A DNA stretch of 64,000 bases from Ectothiorhodospira shaposhnikovii (lineage in GTDB: Bacteria > Pseudomonadota > Gammaproteobacteria > Ectothiorhodospirales > Ectothiorhodospiraceae): NCBI RefSeq assembly GCF_022227765.1, contig NZ_JAJMLZ010000002.1, positions 310,001 through 374,000 on the forward strand. Reading direction: 5' to 3'. This document shows, in pieces, positions 49,618 to 57,547 of the stretch. Position 1 is the first letter of the stretch; every line of letters starts with the position of its first letter. A program made the translations under genes and the position numbers. The notes under the pieces were generated by a model. That model did not search any database, was not told the origin of the DNA, and saw only the letters and a program-made list of their open reading frames with translations.

Positions 49618-51393
49618 GTGAAAATCTCGCTCATTCCAACCAAAACATTCGAACTCAATGACTCGTCGGTGCGCGAGGCTGAAAATTGGGTCGTTTGGTG
49701 GTATGGCCCGATTACCAAGAATGTCCGAGATCGAACGGTACCAAAAGTGGATGTTGTCTTTCGGATTCTTGATCCTGATGGGAACCTGACTCAAGCAACA
49801 CGATGTCGTAAAACGGGCCTCACTCACCTTGGTTTTCTTCGGATCGGGTCAGTTTGGAACAAAGGAGTCAGTCATTCGCAAATACGCTATGAGGCAAGAA
49901 CATTCGATGTCTCATTTTCACCAGGCGACTGGGAAATAATTTCACCTAGTAGATCAGCCGATTATAAAAGTGGACGCCCGCTAATTCCTGCCCCTGAATG
50001 CCCCCAGTATCTTCGCAGTGAAAATAACTACATCATTCGATTCAAGCTACCGGACGGGAAGGTGTTATTTGTTCCCTGCATGGAATTCTTTATCCGTTGC
50101 TACGGGCGATCAAAAGAAATACAGCGAGTATTGACCGTATACCCATGGGAAGAGGCTAAACAGCGCCTCTATGAGGCTGATGACCTACCCAAACTAGAAG
50201 ATGCATGGCCAATAAGGCTGGGAAAGCACCTAACCAGACATGATGCGGTATTTCTTGCCCACCTTCTTTATGACCCCTATGCACAGAAGGTGGCGAGAGG
50301 GATCTACAATCAATTAGTTTCCGCTTTAAATGATGCAGATGATTACGTATTTTTGAAGGTTGCTCCCTGGTTCCAGGGACCAGCAAAACTCAAGGTGTAT
50401 GGAACTGCTTCAAATGACGGCCAAACCTTTAAAGCCAACTGTATTCTTGGCTGCAGCGATCCACTCGGGAAACTGGTTTTATACGAGCAAGTGAGCAAAA
50501 TCAGAACACAGGGTGACGAAACCTCGGAAGGTGACTATCAAGAAGAGATATCGAAACCTGTAGTAAAGATTCAACGCAAGTTTCCGGAAATCATCAATCT
50601 AACAGCTGATGATGCGCCCGACCATGGTTCATCCTTACAGGAGTTCCTTGACCATGACTTCGAGGTGCTTGGGCCACCGCGCCCGGTCAAATATGTTCGT
50701 AAAATAAGCAAAGGTAGCCAAGGCAAATACCGCGCCATAGAAGCAAATGATGATGTATCATCTACCGGCGAACCTTATGGCACGGGCAAAGGCGTTGGAC
50801 AAGCATTAGTTCAGGCACCCATATTATTGGACTCAAAAGGGGTTCTGCGGGACATGTGGAACGCGGTATGCCACTTGAGAGACGAATGGCCAGATGTCTT
50901 TCATTCCGCTGAGTGGTTTACCTTCGAAGACGGCTTTCAAGACGACCCCGAACCGAGACTCATTGCACTGAAACCCTTCGACCAAAAAGATGAAGTGAGT
51001 GGCGCGACTCAAAAGTGGGTGTATTACAACCTGGATACCCAGACACCGAGAGGAGCGCTAGTGATTAAAGTTGAAACAAGTCATAAGACGGTCTACATCT
51101 TAGAGATCCAACGCAGGCCAATACGATCCAAAAATGACGAAAGCGATGAAAAAAATAAGGAAGAAGCTTTCAAGGGGCTTGTATTTGTGCTTGATGATCC
51201 GCAAGCATTGGCCGACTGGCTGAGGCTTTTTCTGGCCGAAATACGTTTAACTAGGGGTATTATTATGGCTCAACTGACGACTGCATGCCCTGGCACCGCG
51301 CTGACATTCAAGCATGCGCCCTCCATCCATGATAATGTCCCCTGTGAGGCAGCGGTTAAAAACGCTCTGGGGAAGGCAGGTGTGTCCTGGTGA
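49618..51393 (+). CDS. Transposon-end protein of unknown function, faint TnsE resemblance
   Basis: A 591-aa soluble protein from GTG 49618 (MKISLIPTKTFELNDSSV); an ATG at 49600 inside the transposase-binding repeat is the alternative. No catalytic motif is recognised. A central FKLPDGKVLFVPCMEFFIRC, a later WFQGPAKLKVYGTASNDG and the C-terminal GALVIKVETSHKTVYILEIQ lie in the same order as comparable segments of Tn7 TnsE, but similarity by eye is weak. It is the first gene inside the element. It could be a transposition accessory factor or unrelated cargo. Base composition is clearly lower in GC than the core. Confidence 0.6.
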   Translation: MKISLIPTKTFELNDSSVREAENWVVWWYGPITKNVRDRTVPKVDVVFRILDPDGNLTQATRCRKTGLTHLGFLRIGSVWNKGVSHSQIRYEARTFDVSFSPGDWEIISPSRSADYKSGRPLIPAPECPQYLRSENNYIIRFKLPDGKVLFVPCMEFFIRCYGRSKEIQRVLTVYPWEEAKQRLYEADDLPKLEDAWPIRLGKHLTRHDAVFLAHLLYDPYAQKVARGIYNQLVSALNDADDYVFLKVAPWFQGPAKLKVYGTASNDGQTFKANCILGCSDPLGKLVLYEQVSKIRTQGDETSEGDYQEEISKPVVKIQRKFPEIINLTADDAPDHGSSLQEFLDHDFEVLGPPRPVKYVRKISKGSQGKYRAIEANDDVSSTGEPYGTGKGVGQALVQAPILLDSKGVLRDMWNAVCHLRDEWPDVFHSAEWFTFEDGFQDDPEPRLIALKPFDQKDEVSGATQKWVYYNLDTQTPRGALVIKVETSHKTVYILEIQRRPIRSKNDESDEKNKEEAFKGLVFVLDDPQALADWLRLFLAEIRLTRGIIMAQLTTACPGTALTFKHAPSIHDNVPCEAAVKNALGKAGVSW

Positions 51394-51587
51394 GTCAGTT
51401 TTGGGCTCGATAGCCTCTTAACACCTCAGTATTGTTGCTGCACAGAGGTTGGCGGCGGACTAGATGTATGTGATCGAGGAGAGGCGAGCCTCGAAGTCTA
51501 GTGGGAGCGTCCGATGCCTTGACCCAAGAACAAAAGCGGGCTCAGGGCTCCGGTTATCCTTTAACAAGGAAAATAAGGAGATCATCT

Positions 51588-52664
51588 GTGGCACTCAAAC
51601 CGCTCGAAGGTGGCCTGAATAAAGTACAACGTGAAAGCATTGAAATCGAACGTTTTATCTTCCATATCATCGATCAGGAAGCTGAGAGTCATTACAATGT
51701 CGTCCACCTCGACGAAGTTGTCCTCCAACCCAAGCAAAAGCAGTTCTTTATCGAACGAATGCGCGACATCGCCGAAGGCGCACAATATGTATTCAAGCAG
51801 GATGCCGTGCATTTAAAAGAAAAGTGTAACCAACTGTTTGCCGAACCCGATAATTTTATTCAACTCTCACGTCAGATCACGACAGACTTCGCGGGGCGCC
51901 ATAAGGGATCGATGTCGGCTGGCGTCTTCATCGTCTCGGTGGCGAGGTTTTTAGTCTCCGCACATCACTGGCATCAACTTGTTTTCCTGGTGAAGATGGA
52001 TAAGCAATCCACCTTCAGCTATAGCTACAGGGAAGAAGGTGGTCGGCGCATTGCAACAATTGAAGAAAACGAAAATTCTCTCATCGAAAGCAAGAGCGCA
52101 ATTCAAAAGAGCGCACTGATCGATCCATCCAGTCTGTTTGCATGGGACGCTTTGGCCTTCGACCGGGTCAGCAAGCCCGATCTTGGCCACTACTACCAAG
52201 CGTTTTTGGGGGTGATCCCGCGCCAACAGGATTCCGACCTGACCAGGGTAGCTCACGGAACAGTTCGCCGATGGATTAAGAAACTGCCGAAAGAGGACCT
52301 TCCTGAAGACGAAAATATGAATACCTTTGCGGGGCGGGCGCTCGACTATCTCAAGGCGCATGAGGTTTTCGACACCGACAGCTATTTGGAGGCTGTTGTT
52401 CGCGGCAAAAATTCAGAGCATAAGGCGAAGCTCACGGAGTCCTTGCGCGACGCGCTTGCCGAGGCGGGTGTCGCCGGGCAACAATTCAGACCCATGCCTG
52501 GCTCGCTCAGAAAGGGTGAAACGAAACAGGTCTATCAGACTGCTGAGGGTGTTATGATCACTTTTGAAGGCGATCAAGCGCGTGCAGGCATGACTATCCA
52601 AAATCTTCCCAATGGACGCACACGTATTACGATTGAAACCCTTCGACTGGATGTTCAAGGCTGA
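51588..52664 (+). CDS. NA37 (YejK/NdpA-like) nucleoid-associated protein
   Basis: A 358-aa protein from GTG 51588, which has a strong AAGGAG seven bases upstream. VFIVSVARFLVSAHHWHQLV and FLVKMDKQSTFSYSYREEGG, then AFDRVSKPDLGHYYQAFLGV match the 37-kDa nucleoid-associated protein family (PF04245). Chromosomal YejK binds DNA and influences topoisomerases. Accessory copies such as this one occur on mobile elements. It ends 6 bases before the membrane-protein gene, so the two are one operon. A role in guarding or sensing DNA is inferred. Confidence 0.75.
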   Translation: MALKPLEGGLNKVQRESIEIERFIFHIIDQEAESHYNVVHLDEVVLQPKQKQFFIERMRDIAEGAQYVFKQDAVHLKEKCNQLFAEPDNFIQLSRQITTDFAGRHKGSMSAGVFIVSVARFLVSAHHWHQLVFLVKMDKQSTFSYSYREEGGRRIATIEENENSLIESKSAIQKSALIDPSSLFAWDALAFDRVSKPDLGHYYQAFLGVIPRQQDSDLTRVAHGTVRRWIKKLPKEDLPEDENMNTFAGRALDYLKAHEVFDTDSYLEAVVRGKNSEHKAKLTESLRDALAEAGVAGQQFRPMPGSLRKGETKQVYQTAEGVMITFEGDQARAGMTIQNLPNGRTRITIETLRLDVQG

Positions 52665-52670
52665 TTGATC

Positions 52671-54119
52671 ATGACTACAATCGCAGAACTCCTGTCTGCC
52701 CTTGATGATCTGCGGCAGTATGCTTCGGAAGTGGTTGAGGAGAGTTACAGGCTTACCATTGTCGGCGAACAGCTCGATAGCCGTGTGCGAATTGAATTGC
52801 TTCGCGTATTCAGCATCGTTTCTCATCTTGTCGGAGAGAGGCCCTCCCTCCTGGCTTCGGATGGAATGGTGGATGAACACGATCTTTCGGGGGTAGATTA
52901 CGATAATGAGCCTTGGCGACTGATTGTTTCCAAAAAGATGCTTGCACAATCTATACGTGCACGCGATGAGGAAAACACACTGCTGTTTTTCTCGGTAGAA
53001 GGTTTTCACCAGTGGCTGCGTTGGTTTGATCCCTTCCTATTTCCAACCTCCGATCTTGAACCCGACCTAACCCAACCAACGACAATCAGAGTGCATGGTC
53101 TCACGGAAGGGTTTGGCGGACCCATGCTTTGGGTGCTACCTCCTGGTGCTTCCGCGCCCCAGCCCGAGCCAATGAAGCTGCCCGATGCCACCAAGGTACG
53201 GAACATAATTCATATCAGCGCGAACAAGGCCTTGCGGGTGCATCCTGCTGCTTTTTCCTTAAGCTGGGGCAAGCTGGACTCGTCCGCCGCTACCCCCATG
53301 CTCCGCATGAGCGCCAGTGTGCTTGCCGCATCCATAGTTCATGAACTGAAGTTGGCCGATGACGGTTATTCGGTAATATTGCGCGGAGCCAAACGCATCG
53401 AGCTTAAGCTTGTTAATGAGGATGAGGCTATTTCGGAAGAGACCCTGCGCAAGTTGATCGAGACCGTACAGTGGGCCTACGCTGAGCGTGAAGAGACGCG
53501 CTTAAGCTTGCTTATGGACCGTCTATCGATTGACATTGAGCAGGGAGTTTCCTTACTTTCAGGTGTCGAAAAATTCCTTGATCCTGCCCTTCAGCAAGCG
53601 CGAGACAGTTATGCCTTTGTGATTCTTGAACGCAAGGATGCCTACCACAAGGAAATTCGGGACTTGATGAAGGACATGAAGTCTCAGGCCGACCTGTATG
53701 CTTCCAAGGTCCGCGATCTAATCAGCGGCCTTACGCGAGACATACTTGGCATACTGGCCTTCATCAGCCTTACTTTCATTGCTAGGTTCGATCACAACAA
53801 CCTTGAATCGCTACTGAGAAGTTCGGAGCTTGGCCTGCTGACCAAAGCTCTGGCGGGCTATCTAGCTTTGTCATGTGTGCTTCAGTTCAGTGCCCACGCC
53901 CGCGATGCCAAGCTGGCCTATGATGAAAGCCGGGGCTGGTTGGACGTGCTGCAGCACTACGCTTCTCAAAGAGACAAGGCTGAACGATTCCTAGAGCCCA
54001 TCGAAAAACGCCGGGATGCCCTTTTCTCAGTGATGTACATCATCGGCTTCATATATGTCATGTTGATTGCCACTACATGGCATCTTCCAGCGCTCGTTCT
54101 ATCGTTGATCGGTGCTTGA
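52671..54119 (+). CDS. Membrane protein partnered with NA37, unknown function
   Basis: A 482-aa protein from the ATG at 52671. The first ~330 residues are soluble with no recognised motif. A helical, coiled-coil-prone stretch (ERKDAYHKEIRDLMKDMKSQ) precedes three C-terminal membrane segments, at ~358-374 (DILGILAFISLTFIARF), ~392-409 (LLTKALAGYLALSCVLQF) and ~449-472 (ALFSVMYIIGFIYVMLIATT). A cytoplasmic sensor or adaptor with a membrane-embedded C-terminus fits the layout of effectors that damage the inner membrane. The tight coupling to an NA37 protein is the main clue. Confidence 0.65.
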   Translation: MTTIAELLSALDDLRQYASEVVEESYRLTIVGEQLDSRVRIELLRVFSIVSHLVGERPSLLASDGMVDEHDLSGVDYDNEPWRLIVSKKMLAQSIRARDEENTLLFFSVEGFHQWLRWFDPFLFPTSDLEPDLTQPTTIRVHGLTEGFGGPMLWVLPPGASAPQPEPMKLPDATKVRNIIHISANKALRVHPAAFSLSWGKLDSSAATPMLRMSASVLAASIVHELKLADDGYSVILRGAKRIELKLVNEDEAISEETLRKLIETVQWAYAEREETRLSLLMDRLSIDIEQGVSLLSGVEKFLDPALQQARDSYAFVILERKDAYHKEIRDLMKDMKSQADLYASKVRDLISGLTRDILGILAFISLTFIARFDHNNLESLLRSSELGLLTKALAGYLALSCVLQFSAHARDAKLAYDESRGWLDVLQHYASQRDKAERFLEPIEKRRDALFSVMYIIGFIYVMLIATTWHLPALVLSLIGA

Positions 54120-54239
54120 TTCATCATTTGCAGTTTCAATTCTGATGCCCCACCAACACAATATTCATCGATGCGTTTCCCCTGCCACAAAGCCGACTTT
54201 CTACGCATTACTAGTGAGGGGTGCATGCTGGCGATTTTC

Positions 54240-54746
54240 TTAGGTCCTCACCAGAACATCCCATATCACCCCGAACATCGGGAAGAATAGTATGGTGATG
54301 CCGACCCACAAGGCCAACGATTCCGGCGCAAGCCGAAACATGACTCGCCCCACGGAAACCCAGTGCAAAAATAAGACGATCACGCTGATTGCCAACAAAA
54401 TATCCAGCACGGTTTTCCATCCATGGGTTGCCGCAAAGAAAATAATGGCCACGCAAGACACGAAATAGATGAAAACCAAACCAAGAACTTCGTTGCCCCA
54501 CTGCCTTTTGAGCCCGTGAAGTCTTGCGGTTCTATCCTTCTTATAAATATGATAAAGAACCAGGATGGGCGTTACAAAAAACATAAAGCCTAGCATGAAC
54601 CAGCTTAAAGGAGGCTCCACCACCAAATACAAGGGAGGCGTTAAAAGGTTGTGCATGGTCTGCTCAGAACTGAATGTGCCAATCCATGCGATCAGATCAG
54701 CAATCCAGGGTTCGCCTTGAAATAATTGATTGTCGGTATTCATCAT
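54240..54746 (-). CDS. Four-helix membrane protein downstream of broken SLOG gene
   Basis: A 168-aa protein with four membrane segments (WFMLGFMFFVTPILVLYHIY, EVLGLVFIYFVSCVAIIFFA, VLDILLAISVIVLFLHWV, LWVGITILFFPMFGVIWDVL). AAGGACC precedes the ATG. It starts 8 bases after the natural stop of the SLOG pseudogene on the same strand, so both were one unit. SLOG proteins next to small multi-helix membrane proteins have been proposed as nucleotide-signal-activated membrane effectors; that role here is inferred. Confidence 0.6.
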   Translation of the reverse strand: MMNTDNQLFQGEPWIADLIAWIGTFSSEQTMHNLLTPPLYLVVEPPLSWFMLGFMFFVTPILVLYHIYKKDRTARLHGLKRQWGNEVLGLVFIYFVSCVAIIFFAATHGWKTVLDILLAISVIVLFLHWVSVGRVMFRLAPESLALWVGITILFFPMFGVIWDVLVRT

Positions 54747-54754
54747 ATTGGTCC

Positions 54755-55062
54755 TTAAAATGAAATGACGGCCACCTTCAGGCCAGATTGTTTGGCTCGC
54801 TCAATCATGTTTTTCGTGTCCGAAGACTGGCCATCCCAAAACGCGCATAAACGCGCATAAACGCGTGCTGTCCCAAGCCATCAAGTCGTTTCTCCAATGA
54901 CCAGCGGCCTTCCCACATTCCCAGTCAGCCGGGAATCGCTTGAAGGGAAGTCCCCGCGCAATGGCGTATAACTCGCCCAGGGTATCGGCACCCCTGGCTC
55001 CCCCGGAGATCACCACCACGATCACACGGAGAAGAGCACCCGAAATCAGCAAGAATTGCCAT
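54755..55062 (-). pseudogene. SLOG-superfamily DUF2493 (YspA-like) protein, broken
   Basis: IVVVISGGARGADTLGELYA and RGLPFKRFPADWECGKAAGH followed by WRNDLMAWDSTRLCAF match the nucleotide-binding core of DUF2493. The frame is then lost at two exact copies of a 10-bp unit (ACGCGCATAA on the plus strand, 54841-54860). Removing one copy restores DSTRLCAFWDGQSSDTKNMI and an end at 54755. The N-terminus also looks shortened: the usual GGRDF segment is missing before the second strand, and the start at 55062 is approximate. A longer open frame reaching 55325 has no family similarity. Confidence 0.75.
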
Positions 55063-55238
55063 ATTGCAGGCTGGATGACGTTCTCTGGCGCGCGCTCCAG
55101 TGGAGCGGTCTTGCCTGCCCATGAATCACTCACGGGTTTCTTAGGACCCCTCTGCAGACTGGGGCCACACCATTGGATTATGCTGAATGTTACTGTACAT
55201 TGCAGTACATTATTAGTCCGCTCGTTCGAGGACGAAAA

Positions 55239-55448
55239 ATGGCCACCACCAAGACCGCGACGCTGACATTCCGTATCGAGCCCAACTTGAAAGAAGCGCT
55301 GCGCGAGGCCGCAAATCGTGAACACCGATCAATCGCCAATATGGTGGAGTTCTTAATCCGAGATTATTGCGACCGGAAGGGGATCGCGATTCACAGGCAG
55401 GGAGCTTTGTTCGATGGTGAAAAAAAGTCCACCGACGACGGCAGGTGA
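55239..55448 (+). CDS. Small ribbon-helix-helix protein
   Basis: A 69-aa protein, MATTKTATLTFRIEPNLKEA then LREAANREHRSIANMVEFLI, with the beta-strand followed by two helices of Arc/CopG-type DNA-binding proteins. It could be an antitoxin-like or autoregulatory repressor. It lies 43 bases upstream of the type III methyltransferase gene on the same strand and may control it. The ATG follows GAGGACGAAAA. Confidence 0.75.
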   Translation: MATTKTATLTFRIEPNLKEALREAANREHRSIANMVEFLIRDYCDRKGIAIHRQGALFDGEKKSTDDGR

Positions 55449-55491
55449 AGTGGGAAGGCGGCGTGCCCCCTAACGTATTGCAGGATAAACA

Positions 55492-57540
55492 ATGACCGAC
55501 GAAAGCAAGACCATCGTATCCCCGAACCCAGCCGACGAGCGCCGCGCGAAGCTGGCCGAGCTGATTCCCGACGCATTTTCTGAAGGCAAGCTTGACGTGG
55601 CTGCCCTCAAGCGAGCGCTGGGCGAATCCGCTGTCATTGAAGGCGGGGAACGCTATGCGTTGACCTGGGCTGGGAAGGCCGGCGCCTATAAAGTCCTGCA
55701 AACACCTTCTACCTCCACACTCCGGCCGGAGCGCGTCAAGTCGGTGAACTTCGATACGGCGCAACACGTATTCATCGAAGGTGAGAACCTGGAAGTGCTC
55801 AAGGTCTTGCAGAAGGCCTATTTCGGAAAGGTCAAGCTGATCTACATCGACCCGCCCTACAACACCGGTTCCGACAGTTTCATCTACCCCGACCGCTTTC
55901 AGGAGAGCAAGGAAGAATACCTGCGACGCATCAATGAACTGGCCGACGACGGCACCCTGATGCGCGAGGGCTTCTTCCGCAAAAACAGTAAGGAAAACGG
56001 CCACTATCACAGCAACTGGCTGTCGATGATGCTACCACGCTTGTACATCGCACGGAATCTGCTGCGCGAGGATGGGGTCATCTTAGTGTCCATCGACGAC
56101 AATGAGGCGGCCAATCTAAAATTGCTAATGGACGAAGTGTTTGGCTCGGAAAATTTCATTACTAAATTGGTCTGGGAAAAAGGAAGAAAGAACGACGCAA
56201 AGCTCGTGTCTGTCGGCCATGAATACATGCTGATCTATGCCCGTAGCATGACCAAACTGAAAGAAAACAAGACGGTCTGGCGCGAACCCAAGCCGGGTGC
56301 CAAGGAAATAATAGAGAAGTGGCGAGAGTTGAAGGCTAAACACGGTGAGGCCAATTACGAAGCGCAGCAGGAAAGTCTTCGTGAGTGGTATAAGTCCCTA
56401 CCTGACTCTCATCCCTCGAAGAAACTCAGCCGCCATAAATGGGTGGACAAGTGGGGTCCCTGGCGCGATCGCGACATTTCATGGCCTGGAGGTGGCGGCC
56501 CTCGTTACGATGTTCTTCACCCTGTTACGAAGCAACCATGCAAAGTTCCTGAACGCGGCTGGGTCTATTCTTCGGTAGAAGAAATGAAGCGTCAAATCAA
56601 GCTAGGGATTGTCGAGTTCCGCGATGATCATACTGAACCGCCATATCGAAAGGCACATCTACTACCGTTATCTTACGAGCTACTTGAGGATGAAGGTGCT
56701 GATTTCGATGATGACGAGGTGTCTGACGATGATATCGGGTTGCAGGTTCTAGGTAGCGTCATCTACAAGCAGTCGCAGGTTTCGGTGAAGTACCTGCGGA
56801 AATTGATGGGCGGGAAGCTCTTCAATAACCCTAAGGATCATGAAGTGCTCGCACGACTGATCCGTTACTGCATGGGTGACGATGACAACGGCCTAGTGCT
56901 AGATTTTTTTGCCGGTTCCGCAAGCACAGTCGAAGCCGTACTCGCCCTGAATGCGAAAGAAGGTGGGAATCGGCGCGTAGTGGCGGTTCAGCTCCCGGAA
57001 CCGTGCGATGAAAAGAGCGCGGCATTCAAGGCCGGCTATCCAACGATTGCCGCATTGAGCAGGGATCGCATTAATCGCGTCATTCAGAAACTCTTGAACG
57101 AAGCGGGTCTGGTGGCACCAATACCTGCCGATCTTGGTTTCAAGTCATTCCTTCTCGCCCCTTCCAACTTCAAGCAGTGGCGCGGCGACGGCCTCGACAC
57201 ACCGGATCAACTGGCCGAGCAGATTCAACTGTTCGCCAAGTCCGAGAAGGAAGGTGCGGCCGTCGAGGACATGCTCTACGAACTGTTGCTGAAGTTCGGC
57301 CAAGAGCTGACCACGCCCGTCCAAGCGCTGGAGGTAAACGGCGGCAAGGTGTTTGCCATCCACGAGCGCAAGATGCTGTTCGTCCTAGAGTCATTCAGCG
57401 AAGCCATGATTCAGCCATTGGTGGAATTGAAGCCCCGCGAGATCATCGCCATCGACGGGGTGTTTCTCGACTCGGATACGCTGAAGACCAATCTGGACCT
57501 GCAATGCCGCGACGCGGGCATTAAGTTTACCTGTCTGTGA
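55492..57540 (+). CDS. mod: Type III restriction-modification methyltransferase Mod
   Basis: A 682-aa beta-class adenine-N6 methyltransferase. Catalytic motif IV is [20 protein letters not shown] (~120) and the SAM-binding motif I is [19 protein letters not shown] (~473), in the D-P-P-Y-first order of Mod proteins. The segment between them (~220-430, including [13 protein letters not shown]-like sequence) is the target-recognition domain and is visibly lower in GC than its flanks. It modifies one strand of an asymmetric site and forms a complex with Res. It is intact and 7 bases upstream of res. Confidence 0.92.
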   Translation: MTDESKTIVSPNPADERRAKLAELIPDAFSEGKLDVAALKRALGESAVIEGGERYALTWAGKAGAYKVLQTPSTSTLRPERVKSVNFDTAQHVFIEGENLEVLKVLQKAYFGKVKLIYIDPPYNTGSDSFIYPDRFQESKEEYLRRINELADDGTLMREGFFRKNSKENGHYHSNWLSMMLPRLYIARNLLREDGVILVSIDDNEAANLKLLMDEVFGSENFITKLVWEKGRKNDAKLVSVGHEYMLIYARSMTKLKENKTVWREPKPGAKEIIEKWRELKAKHGEANYEAQQESLREWYKSLPDSHPSKKLSRHKWVDKWGPWRDRDISWPGGGGPRYDVLHPVTKQPCKVPERGWVYSSVEEMKRQIKLGIVEFRDDHTEPPYRKAHLLPLSYELLEDEGADFDDDEVSDDDIGLQVLGSVIYKQSQVSVKYLRKLMGGKLFNNPKDHEVLARLIRYCMGDDDNGLVLDFFAGSASTVEAVLALNAKEGGNRRVVAVQLPEPCDEKSAAFKAGYPTIAALSRDRINRVIQKLLNEAGLVAPIPADLGFKSFLLAPSNFKQWRGDGLDTPDQLAEQIQLFAKSEKEGAAVEDMLYELLLKFGQELTTPVQALEVNGGKVFAIHERKMLFVLESFSEAMIQPLVELKPREIIAIDGVFLDSDTLKTNLDLQCRDAGIKFTCL

Positions 57541-57547
57541 GGTGGTG

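Noticed and set aside
54801-55325. 174-aa reading of the SLOG locus as an intact gene
   Set aside because: The first ~85 residues have no SLOG similarity and the last ~25 are out of frame; the 10-bp duplication explains the altered C-terminus.
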